Assembly: GCF_034274695.1 (NCBI RefSeq)
Contig: NZ_CP128362.1
Coordinates: forward strand, 6,450,501 to 6,514,500
Direction of reading: 5' to 3'
DNA: 64,000 bases
Origin: Chitinophaga sp. LS1
GTDB lineage: Bacteria; Bacteroidota; Bacteroidia; Chitinophagales; Chitinophagaceae
Below are positions 34,088-42,757 of the stretch, piece after piece. The stretch's first letter is position 1. The number at the start of each line of letters is the position of its first letter. The notes under the pieces are model-generated. The model was given only the letters and a program-made list of their open reading frames with translations. It searched no databases and was not told where the DNA came from. The translations under genes were made by a program, and so were the position numbers.

Positions 34088-36544
34088 CTATTGCACCTTT
34101 ATAGTTACTGTCGATCCCGGGAGAGTTTCTGAAATAGCCTTTAAGCGTATTTCTCCTGCGGCTTTACCTGATTGCACCAATACCTGGCAATAGCCGTTGA
34201 AAGCTCTTCGCTGATTTGTATTCTCCGGGTCGTGGCAGCTTGGATCGCCATTACCGGTTCCAATGATCTTGCCGGGTCCTTCAACAAAAAATTGAACATA
34301 ATTATTAGCTGTAGGTACCACCCTTCCGATGCTATCTCTAATGGCTACATTTACAACCGCAACATCACAGCCATCAGCCTTTAAATAATCTACATCGCTT
34401 GCCAATGTCAATTTTTCGGGAGCTGTAGTTGTTTCTATCAGCTGACTGGCTACTTGCTGGCCGTTATTGTAGCCCCTTGCCTCAAGACTCCCGGGGTGAT
34501 AAACTACTTCCCACTCAAAATATTCAAATGGTACGGCTTTCATCCTACCCACACTTTCCCCGTTAACAAATAGCGCTACTTCTTCACAATTGCTGTATCC
34601 CCTGATCTTTATTTTTTGTCCTACTTTTCCAGGCCAGTTCCAATGTGGGAAGACATGTACCAAAGGTGTGTCTGTCCAGGCAGCCTTGTAGGCATAATAT
34701 CCGTCTTTCGGAAAACCGCATAAATCCATAATACCAAAATGGGAGCTAACACAGGGCCACCCATAAGGAGTGGGCTCTCCGCGGTAGTCAAATCCTGTCC
34801 ATACAAAAGTGCCCCCTAAGAACGGGTACTGAACAATGTGTTTCCAATCCTGACCAGGTTGCAGCCCCCATCCTATCCCCAATCCAAAGTTGGAAACATA
34901 ACCTAACCCTCCATTATCTTCATATTCGCCCCGGGTGGAAACATAGCTGGTAGACTCGGTAACAAACATTTTACGCCTGGGATATTGAAGATGGTCTTTC
35001 ACGTACTGCATTCCCCTTTGACCATAGTTATAGCCTACTACATCCAGCACATCGCTATATCCACCTTCATTCCAACCGTGGTTCATGGCTGCCGACACGG
35101 GTCGCGTATCATCTAACTCATGTGCTACTTCCACAAGTGATTCAAGTATTCTTCTCCCTGTTACATTACCTTCCAGGGACTCCTCATTTTCCAGGTTCCA
35201 CATAAATACCGAAGGATGATTACGGTCGCGGCGGATCATAGTTGTTAAATCCTCTTTCCCTTGTGCACTTGATGACAATAACCGGTTTTCATCTAATACC
35301 AACATGCCGATGCTATCACAGATATCGAGTAGCTCAGGTGTAGGCGGATGATGAGCGCAACGGTAGCCATTACTACCCATTTCTTTTAAAAGCTTTAGCT
35401 TATACGCGTTTAATTTATCAGGCAATGCCACACCCACACCAGCAAAATCCTGATGATTGGCAGTGCCTTTTATAGGATAAAGCTTTCCATTAAGGAAAAA
35501 GCCATTTGTGGTAATCTCCACTGTTCTTATGCCAAACGTGGTTTCATAATCATCAACGGCAATGCCATTTTCAACAATTTCAGTTTTCACTTTGTAAAGA
35601 GAGGGCGTTTCCGGTGACCAGAGCTGCGGTCTTACTACGTTAGCCTGCTGCTTTATAGTTAGCTTACTGTGTTTGGGTATTGACAGGGAGTTGCTTTGAG
35701 TGTTCAGCACCGTCCCGTTTTTAGCTAAAATTTTTGAAACGAGCGTAAATTTCCTATCGACATTATCATCATTTTGCAACGTGGTCCCGATACTCACGGT
35801 TGCTTTCTGAGCGGTAACAATGGGCGTTGTAATATGAGTACCATACTGGTCAACATGCAGTTTCGCGGTTTTAGTCAGCCAAACATGCCTGTAAATACCA
35901 CAGCCCTCATACCACCATCCTTCAAAATCTGTTGCATCCACTTTCACCAGTATTACATTCTTTCCTTCCGTCCCGTATCGCAGCACATCTGTAAGATCGT
36001 AAGTGGAAGGTAGGTAACCACTTTCATGATTGCCCATAAGATGACCGTTCACCCAAACCGTACTGTTACGGAAAATACCATCAAAATCAATTGAGATCAT
36101 CTTTCCTTCATCTCCTTCCGGTATCTCAAACTCTTTCCTGTAAAAACCTATACCTGCTGGCCGGTAACCATTACCGGCAGGCTGACTGCCAATGTTATCA
36201 TCGTGCACAAAGGGCTCCCCCACCAACCAGTCGTGTGGCAGGTTTACATTCATCCAGTCACCAGGCTTATAATCTGCCACCTTATTCTTATCGGTATAAG
36301 CAATAACGGCTTCCTCCCCAGTCACTACTTTTACATTAGCGTCACTTAAGCCTCCCTGCTTTCCGGCTTTTACAGCACGCTTTATAGCAATGTCGCCTTT
36401 GTGAAACTGCCAGTCTTCATCAAAATTTATCCTCGCCCTTTTTACAGGAGTTCCCTCCGTTCGATGCTGTGCTGACAGGTAAAAATTACCTGTTAAGGTG
36501 AGTATAATTACCCCAATTGCTAAAACAAGAAATCTGTAAATCAT
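34088..36544 (-). CDS. Glycoside hydrolase family 2 (beta-galactosidase-like)
   Basis: 818 residues from the ATG at 36542-36544, which gives signal MIYRFLVLAIGVIILTLTGN; an earlier ATG adds 18 charged residues and is less likely. Sugar-binding jelly roll (INFDEDWQFHKGD, NVNLPHDWLVGEPF, IGFYRKEFEIP, STVWVNGHLMGNHESGY), immunoglobulin-like domain, then a TIM barrel with acid/base Glu454 in FMWNLENEES and nucleophile Glu530 in MFVTESTS. C-terminal Ig-like/DUF4982-type domains follow. Predicted to remove terminal beta-galactose from imported side chains in the periplasm. Exact specificity cannot be read from sequence. Confidence 0.9.
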   Translation of the reverse strand: MIYRFLVLAIGVIILTLTGNFYLSAQHRTEGTPVKRARINFDEDWQFHKGDIAIKRAVKAGKQGGLSDANVKVVTGEEAVIAYTDKNKVADYKPGDWMNVNLPHDWLVGEPFVHDDNIGSQPAGNGYRPAGIGFYRKEFEIPEGDEGKMISIDFDGIFRNSTVWVNGHLMGNHESGYLPSTYDLTDVLRYGTEGKNVILVKVDATDFEGWWYEGCGIYRHVWLTKTAKLHVDQYGTHITTPIVTAQKATVSIGTTLQNDDNVDRKFTLVSKILAKNGTVLNTQSNSLSIPKHSKLTIKQQANVVRPQLWSPETPSLYKVKTEIVENGIAVDDYETTFGIRTVEITTNGFFLNGKLYPIKGTANHQDFAGVGVALPDKLNAYKLKLLKEMGSNGYRCAHHPPTPELLDICDSIGMLVLDENRLLSSSAQGKEDLTTMIRRDRNHPSVFMWNLENEESLEGNVTGRRILESLVEVAHELDDTRPVSAAMNHGWNEGGYSDVLDVVGYNYGQRGMQYVKDHLQYPRRKMFVTESTSYVSTRGEYEDNGGLGYVSNFGLGIGWGLQPGQDWKHIVQYPFLGGTFVWTGFDYRGEPTPYGWPCVSSHFGIMDLCGFPKDGYYAYKAAWTDTPLVHVFPHWNWPGKVGQKIKIRGYSNCEEVALFVNGESVGRMKAVPFEYFEWEVVYHPGSLEARGYNNGQQVASQLIETTTAPEKLTLASDVDYLKADGCDVAVVNVAIRDSIGRVVPTANNYVQFFVEGPGKIIGTGNGDPSCHDPENTNQRRAFNGYCQVLVQSGKAAGEIRLKAISETLPGSTVTIKVQ

Positions 36545-36626
36545 AAATCTAATTCTAAAATTATTGTCCTCATAAACCCAGGTGCGGTTCTCCCCCACCC
36601 TGGCAAGCGGATAAGGCTTACCAGAT

Positions 36627-38717
36627 TTATTTTGTGATCACGTCTACTTCCGCATATCCGGCATCATTATTACCATTCACCTCACGCACTGCGCGGAGTT
36701 TTATATAACGGGCATTTATCGGTGTAAAGCTTCTCGTTTGCCACAAAGGGTTGTTTTTTATATTTGGAAACTCTCCTTCATCTACCAGCTTCCACTCCGT
36801 ATTATCGGTCGAAACAAAAAATTGATATTTTGCAATTGCACCCGTGGTATTTCCCTGGTCTGGCAGATATTTGAACCCACATAACTTTTGCTCACCTCCC
36901 AAATCGAGAACCAGATCAATGGGCATTTTTTCATTCTTGCTTTGATGCCACGCAGTAGATGGATTTCCATCCAGGATCAGGTTTGCCTTTTCATCGGCTA
37001 GTCCGACAATTCTCCAGTTCTTCCGGGAAATATCAAATTTTTCCCGGGACACAGGACTACTTTTACCAGTAGCTGGTTCATAGGCAATAGCACTTATTTC
37101 CAACTTCCCCTCTGAAGGAAAGGGACCCGTGTATTTTTTTGATTTTGAAGTAGGCTGCCCGCTAGCCAACGTGTAGTAAATAACCGACTCCATATCCGCC
37201 GGAGTGATGGTTACTTCACCAGATTGGTTTCTGGTAATAGAAGGAGCAGCAAGGATTTGCGGTGCATTGTAAATGCCGATATTGGAAATGACAGGGCAGC
37301 TTTTCGAACCAGTAATATTTAACCGAACCGCTGTTGCCTTTATCGCCGGAAAACGAAGGATACGCTTATACCCGATGGTCGTAGCTTTGGCCAGCTGCAT
37401 CCAATGTCCATCAACAAGGGCCTCTACAGTGAAGGCTTTCACACGTTGTCCTAACCGGATATATTCCTGTACCAGGAAACGGTTGAACGTGGTTGGTTTA
37501 CCAAAATCTATTGTTAGCGACGCGTTAGTCACATCATCATCAGTGGCCCAATAAGTATCGTTGCTATTATCAATAGACTTATCGGGGCCAAACTCGTTGG
37601 CATTTCCGCGAACATTGGTGGCACTCGCCTTCTTATTAGCAACCAGGTTCACAGCAAATGCTTCCTTTACAGCCCTGGCCAATCCGAGCGCTGCTTTTTC
37701 ATCGTTTGGATGAATCAGTCCATTGGGCATAATCGGGAAATTAAGCAGTAATGTGCCATTGCGTCCGATGGAATTGTAGTACGTTTCCATTAATTGCGGC
37801 ACCGTTTTTACCTGGCCATCTTCATGTGGATGATAGAACCATTCTGGTCTGATGGAAGTATTGACTTCGGCGGGCACCCAGGAATCCCCATTTTCCAGAC
37901 CATGATGCAACATATTCCATTCCACCTCGCCTTTGGCATTTAGCAAACTCCAGTTCGTTTCGCCCACCAGGCCACCTTCAGTACCTACCCAGCGTAGATC
38001 GGCCCTGTCACCACCGTCATTCCATATTACGCAGTCAGGTTGTAGCCTGCGGATCAGCTTATAAGTATTCTGCCAGTCATAATAGGTAGTGCGGTCAATT
38101 GTGCGTGTTTCATTAGCGCCGCCATAGTATCCTGAACCACCATTGGCGCCGTCAAACCATACCTCGAAAATCGGTCCGTAGTTAGTGAGGAGTTCTGTCA
38201 GCTGATTCCGGAAGTAAGTGATATACTCCGGCTTTCCATAATCGGGGCTATTTCTATCCCAGGGTGATAGATAGATACCCAGTTTTAAGCCGTATTCTCT
38301 ACAGGCATCTGCCAATTCCCGCACCACATCGCCATGGCCATTTTTCCATGGCGCATTTTTCACAGAATACTCCGTGTATTTAGATGGCCAGAGACAAAAA
38401 CCGCAGTGATGCTTTACCGTAAGGATAATTCCTTTCATACCGGCATCCCTGCATATTCGGGCCCATTGGCGACAATCCAGTTTCAACGGATTAAATAACT
38501 TTACATCCTCATTGCCAAATCCCCATGATTGATCCGTATAAGTATTTAAGGAGAAATGGACAAAAGCATAGTATTTCATCTCCTGCCATCTCATTTGATT
38601 TTCTGTTGGCACCGGGCCATATGGATCCGGTGCCTTTTTCTGGGCATAGTTATTACTAATTGAACACAAGAAGAAAGCGACTCCACAAAGCCAATATTTC
38701 ATCATATGAATAATCAT
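36627..38717 (-). CDS. GH29 alpha-L-fucosidase with chitobiase C-like and F5/8 type C domains
   Basis: 696 residues. Signal peptide from the second or third Met (MMKYWLCGVAFFLC). The GH29 barrel covers about 30-350: WQEMKYYAFVHFSLNTYTDQSWG, GIILTVKHHCGFCLWPS, and EVWFDGANG with nucleophile Asp189. An F5/8 type C domain spans about 360-480 (KKASATNVRGNANEFGPDKSIDNSNDTYWATDD). A short chitobiase/hexosaminidase C-like region follows at about 490-560, then a second F5/8 type C domain to the end. Should cleave terminal alpha-L-fucose, as on fucogalactoxyloglucan. 17 bases from the GH44 gene. Confidence 0.9.
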   Translation of the reverse strand: MIIHMMKYWLCGVAFFLCSISNNYAQKKAPDPYGPVPTENQMRWQEMKYYAFVHFSLNTYTDQSWGFGNEDVKLFNPLKLDCRQWARICRDAGMKGIILTVKHHCGFCLWPSKYTEYSVKNAPWKNGHGDVVRELADACREYGLKLGIYLSPWDRNSPDYGKPEYITYFRNQLTELLTNYGPIFEVWFDGANGGSGYYGGANETRTIDRTTYYDWQNTYKLIRRLQPDCVIWNDGGDRADLRWVGTEGGLVGETNWSLLNAKGEVEWNMLHHGLENGDSWVPAEVNTSIRPEWFYHPHEDGQVKTVPQLMETYYNSIGRNGTLLLNFPIMPNGLIHPNDEKAALGLARAVKEAFAVNLVANKKASATNVRGNANEFGPDKSIDNSNDTYWATDDDVTNASLTIDFGKPTTFNRFLVQEYIRLGQRVKAFTVEALVDGHWMQLAKATTIGYKRILRFPAIKATAVRLNITGSKSCPVISNIGIYNAPQILAAPSITRNQSGEVTITPADMESVIYYTLASGQPTSKSKKYTGPFPSEGKLEISAIAYEPATGKSSPVSREKFDISRKNWRIVGLADEKANLILDGNPSTAWHQSKNEKMPIDLVLDLGGEQKLCGFKYLPDQGNTTGAIAKYQFFVSTDNTEWKLVDEGEFPNIKNNPLWQTRSFTPINARYIKLRAVREVNGNNDAGYAEVDVITK

Positions 38718-38734
38718 ATCAATATTATTTTGAA

Positions 38735-41041
38735 CTAATTTATCTTAACAACCTTGAATGTTTTTACCCATTTTGCGGCTTCTACCCGAATTATATAAGT
38801 ACCGGTTTTCAAGGAAGCGCCCATTGACATCAGGCTTGAAACCGAAGTACGTTTAACCGTTTCAAGCTGCCTGCCTGCAAGGTCGAATATAATAATACGT
38901 TTTACTTCCTCAGTTTTATCAATCGCTATATTAAAAGTTGACGTGAAAGGATTTGGGTATAATGAAACATGATGGTTGGTCTGCTGCAATAATAAAGAAT
39001 CCGTAACCGTTGATTTCCGGGCCTGAGCAACAGTCCCTATTGTCCATAACTGATTATTACTGCTGCTTTCTGACCATTGCCCTGCATCAGTGCCGTTGGT
39101 ATTCTGGCCCAGGCCGTCCAGGTATAATCCGGTAGCACGATTCTTCAGCTTGATATAACTTCCTGATGTAATCTGCTGCCATTGCTGGTTATAGCTGTTA
39201 CTATTGCTCCATTGTCCCGCTATAGAGCCATTGGACGTTCTGCCCATGCCATCAAGATATAGGCCTGAAGCACGGTTTTTAATCTTTACATAGCCATCGT
39301 TAGTTTCCAGGGACCATTGCTGTGCATCACTGCCGCTGTTACTCCATTGCCCCACATTGGATCCATCGGAGTACCTGTACATACCATCCATCAGTAATCC
39401 GGTGGCACGGTTAGCCATTGTCACGTAAGTAACAGGAACAGTGGCTTTATTCAGCAGCATTGCCGTTGTAGAAAGAGCCGGCACAGTGATGGTAATTGAA
39501 TTTGAGTTTGCCGCTACTGTATTTTGTTGAAGGGCATTTTGCGTGTGCGATACAAAACTTTCCGTTGCCGGTAAAGATGACAACTGCAACGTTTGGTAAT
39601 TTCCATTGGCAACATCGAAGTTGCTTAAATTGATGGTAACAGTGCGGGAATTAGTCCTATCACGGTTTACGAGTATCACGGTTAAAGAGTCGGCATTTTC
39701 ATTTACAGAAGAGTAAGCAGATACAGTATTTTCGAGTGAGGAAGTACTTAAAACACTATATTTCTTTGCATTCCTGCTAAAGAGGTGCAATGTTTCCCAC
39801 ATGCCAATAGACCAGTTCCAGGGAGAAAAGAATTCAACGCCATTGTTGCCAAATGTACCAAGATGCGAAGCATATATTACAGATTCAAGGCTTGGGTTAC
39901 TGCTTGACATGGTCCCCCATTCGCTTATACCACATGTGATGCCATGGTTCGCGCCAAAATGTTCAGTCAGCCAGCCCTCGATACGCTTGAATATATATTG
40001 TTTTGTCAATGAGGCATCCCATCCGCCAGTGAGTGTTTTAATACCGTTTGAACCCGGATAGTCATATGTTGTATCATAATAAATCCGGTGCCCCTGCAGT
40101 GCAGCATCGTCATCGCTATTATACCAGGGATAGTTGTGAATATCTACTACATCAACCAGCTTGATACCGGTTGCTTTATACTCATCTCCAAGGCGTTTTA
40201 TAAAATACTCAAGCCAGCAATAATACCTGCCATTTACGTAAATACTTTCATTTGACCATTTGTACCATTGCCATTCCGAAGTGGTAACAGGTCCGCAGAG
40301 CTTAATATCAGGATATAAAGCTTTGGCCTTTTTTGCCAGTGTAATGTAGTTATCCATAAAAGTTGCGGCAGAAATCTGCGTTGGCATGGCATAATCATGG
40401 GTACCACTCCAGATATCTACTTCATTATCCATATTCCAATATAAAAATTTATTTTTGTTTAGTCCTAAACCATTGGTTCCAAACCAGTGATTAAGGATTC
40501 CCACAGAAGAGTCGGCAGGCCATAGCTGTGTAAATAAATTAACATCGCCTTCTACCAACGCCTTACCGGAAGGGTCCTGCGTATTGGGTACACCTCCGCC
40601 GGCTAAATTCTGACCAACCCCGGCCCAATACTGGGATTGGTTGTAAGCCCAATCATCGAAGTTGTTATTGGTGTTGGATGCAGCTCTACCCAGTAATTGA
40701 AAGGCAAACATACCCTGTATATCAGGATAGTTGGCCGCAATGTTTTGTGCATATGCATCCCAATCCGTTCCATACACATTATTATACCAGTCCGGATGGA
40801 CCGTAATTTTTTTACGCCAGTTGTAACATGTTGCGTTATTGCCTCCGTTCATACGGGCAAAACGTAAACCTGCGTCTTTATAAAATTGTACCGCCTTATC
40901 AAAGCCTTCGTTTCGGCCATATATGTATGGGGAAATCAAGCGTTTGTTTTGAGTCGGATTAATTGAAATGGTAACATTTTGTGCAATGGCTGTATAAAGT
41001 ATAACGTGGCACAACAAAAGCAATATGGTTTTCTTACGCAT
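38735..41041 (-). CDS. GH44 endoglucanase/xyloglucanase with ricin-type lectin and T9SS sorting domain
   Basis: 768 residues. Signal MRKKTILLLLCHVILYTAIAQ. The GH44 barrel, 22-430, starts LISPYIYGRNEGFDKAV...RFARMNGGNNATCYNWRKK. Acid/base Glu207 is in YWNMDNEVDIW and nucleophile Glu374 in GISEWGT. A beta-sandwich follows at 430-535. Three ricin-type repeats fill 537-668 (ATGLYLDGMG... GQWSNS..NQQW), as in carbohydrate-binding family 13-like lectins. C-terminus 690-768 is a type IX secretion sorting domain (LYPNPFTSTFNI, IIFDLAGRQLET, GTYIIRV). Predicted to be exported through T9SS to the surface or medium, and to cut beta-1,4-glucan or xyloglucan. Confidence 0.9.
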   Translation of the reverse strand: MRKKTILLLLCHVILYTAIAQNVTISINPTQNKRLISPYIYGRNEGFDKAVQFYKDAGLRFARMNGGNNATCYNWRKKITVHPDWYNNVYGTDWDAYAQNIAANYPDIQGMFAFQLLGRAASNTNNNFDDWAYNQSQYWAGVGQNLAGGGVPNTQDPSGKALVEGDVNLFTQLWPADSSVGILNHWFGTNGLGLNKNKFLYWNMDNEVDIWSGTHDYAMPTQISAATFMDNYITLAKKAKALYPDIKLCGPVTTSEWQWYKWSNESIYVNGRYYCWLEYFIKRLGDEYKATGIKLVDVVDIHNYPWYNSDDDAALQGHRIYYDTTYDYPGSNGIKTLTGGWDASLTKQYIFKRIEGWLTEHFGANHGITCGISEWGTMSSSNPSLESVIYASHLGTFGNNGVEFFSPWNWSIGMWETLHLFSRNAKKYSVLSTSSLENTVSAYSSVNENADSLTVILVNRDRTNSRTVTINLSNFDVANGNYQTLQLSSLPATESFVSHTQNALQQNTVAANSNSITITVPALSTTAMLLNKATVPVTYVTMANRATGLLMDGMYRYSDGSNVGQWSNSGSDAQQWSLETNDGYVKIKNRASGLYLDGMGRTSNGSIAGQWSNSNSYNQQWQQITSGSYIKLKNRATGLYLDGLGQNTNGTDAGQWSESSSNNQLWTIGTVAQARKSTVTDSLLLQQTNHHVSLYPNPFTSTFNIAIDKTEEVKRIIIFDLAGRQLETVKRTSVSSLMSMGASLKTGTYIIRVEAAKWVKTFKVVKIN

Positions 41042-41137
41042 TGTTTTGTTTTTTTACTAATTGTTTGCAATAGAATTTTCATCCAATAGTTCTGCCGCAA
41101 TATCAACCTGGAACGGCGTCGTTTAATACTTATATCA

Positions 41138-42730
41138 TTAAAGTTTGATCATATTCAAAAAGAAAACATCGTTCTCACGAATCTCCAACTCTTTTGTAAA
41201 AGGGACGCCGGCTTTTACAGCAATCATTTCCCTGGTAACGGGCGAACCATCGTTTTGCTTCTTTATTTGTTCTACTTCCTGCCTGTTTAGCTGTACCGGC
41301 TTGCCCAGGGCGAGATAACTGGAGTATGCATCATTGCTATGATAGCCTACTTTATATATTTCAAGTGCATACGTTCCATCAGGCACATTTACAATATTTA
41401 CCTTCAGTTTTCCTTTTGATTTTGAAGGAAGATCGCGGATATAATATTGCTGGTTATGTACGGAATCTCCTGGATGAGTATTGGTAAAATCCCATGCCAG
41501 CGCCTGGATATTTCCTGTGGAATCCCTGCATACCCATGAAGTGGAATCGTTATTGACCAATTCAATACTCCCCAGCCTGTTCATAAACTGGTATGCATAG
41601 AACACCGGTTTGTTGATGCCCTGTGTGTTCAGCATACCGAAGCCTCCGTGAAACGGCGTAAAACGCGGTCCTGGCTCTTCGAAAATGTCAGTAAATACCC
41701 AATATGACATTGAATTGGCCGCCTTTCCTACCTGCTTTATTTTTTGCAGCACATAGGCAGCTTCATGATAGCTGTCGTGGATAGGATCAGCCGGGGTATA
41801 AGAAGCGCTCCATTCAGTGTAATGAAGCTCCAGGTGAGGCATAGTGGAACTGTCAATTTCCTTCCGCGATTGGAGTACATCCCCGCTAACGCTCATGGGA
41901 TTTTTATCAAGTACGGTACCTGAGTTCCCAAATTCATCGAGATATCCCTGCTTTACGCCATAGGCGTGGGTGCTGATGAAATCTATCGGCACATTATTTT
42001 TTTCACAAAAGGCAATCATTTCCGGCTCCCAGGCAGCTCCGGCTGTTCCCGGACCACCAACGCGATAAGAGGAATTAACGCTTTTAATAGCCTTCGCGCT
42101 GTAGGTATATAATTTGAAGTAGTCTTCCTGTGTTCCTGCCCAGAAACCATCCAGGTTAGGCTCGTTCCAGACTTCGAAATACCAGGTTTTTACTTCCTCA
42201 GCGCCATAACGTTCCGTAAAATGCCGGGTAAGATCCTTCACCAATGCGGCCCATTTTTCGTAATCCTTTGGCGGGGTTACATTACCCCGCCACCAGAAGA
42301 TAGTTTTGGACCCGCTGGCCAGCGCAGTAGGCATAAAGCCTAACTCAACAAAGGGCTTCATGCCTATGCTATGTAAAAAGTCGAATAAAACATCGATGTA
42401 CATATAGTTGTACATCGGGTTGCCCTTACTGTCGACAGTATAAACCGCCATGTCGTCTGTCAACAGGCCATGCATACGGATATACCTGAAACCGCATTCT
42501 TTTTTTACATAGGCAAGCTGCTGCTGCCAGTCTGCCCGAAGTCCTTCGTTCGCACGGCCTGCGCCAACACAGTCATTAAACATCGTGTTCAGCTTTCCCG
42601 ATGTTTTGTTAAAATCAATATTGATAACCCTTTCCGGGATGATTGGCGGTTGCTGTTTTTTTGTTTGGGCAACCAATATGTCAGAAATGGATAAAAGCAG
42701 TAGTGTCAATAACAATAAAATTCCTTTCAT
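41138..42730 (-). CDS. GH39 family glycosidase (beta-xylosidase-like)
   Basis: 530 residues with signal MKGILLLLTLLLLSISDILVAQ. GH39 barrel: FGFRYIRMHGLLTDDMAVY-type opening, acid/base Glu190 in FEVWNEPNLDGFW, nucleophile Glu306 in LHYTEWSASY. A C-terminal beta-sandwich covers about 400-530. GH39 members include beta-xylosidases and some acting on other plant glycans; in this locus it would trim xylose- or arabinose-type side groups. 27 bases downstream of GH42; the 96-base gap to GH44 is the widest within the run. Confidence 0.9.
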   Translation of the reverse strand: MKGILLLLTLLLLSISDILVAQTKKQQPPIIPERVINIDFNKTSGKLNTMFNDCVGAGRANEGLRADWQQQLAYVKKECGFRYIRMHGLLTDDMAVYTVDSKGNPMYNYMYIDVLFDFLHSIGMKPFVELGFMPTALASGSKTIFWWRGNVTPPKDYEKWAALVKDLTRHFTERYGAEEVKTWYFEVWNEPNLDGFWAGTQEDYFKLYTYSAKAIKSVNSSYRVGGPGTAGAAWEPEMIAFCEKNNVPIDFISTHAYGVKQGYLDEFGNSGTVLDKNPMSVSGDVLQSRKEIDSSTMPHLELHYTEWSASYTPADPIHDSYHEAAYVLQKIKQVGKAANSMSYWVFTDIFEEPGPRFTPFHGGFGMLNTQGINKPVFYAYQFMNRLGSIELVNNDSTSWVCRDSTGNIQALAWDFTNTHPGDSVHNQQYYIRDLPSKSKGKLKVNIVNVPDGTYALEIYKVGYHSNDAYSSYLALGKPVQLNRQEVEQIKKQNDGSPVTREMIAVKAGVPFTKELEIRENDVFFLNMIKL

Positions 42731-42757
42731 TTTTTAATATTTTAACTTTTGTTATAA

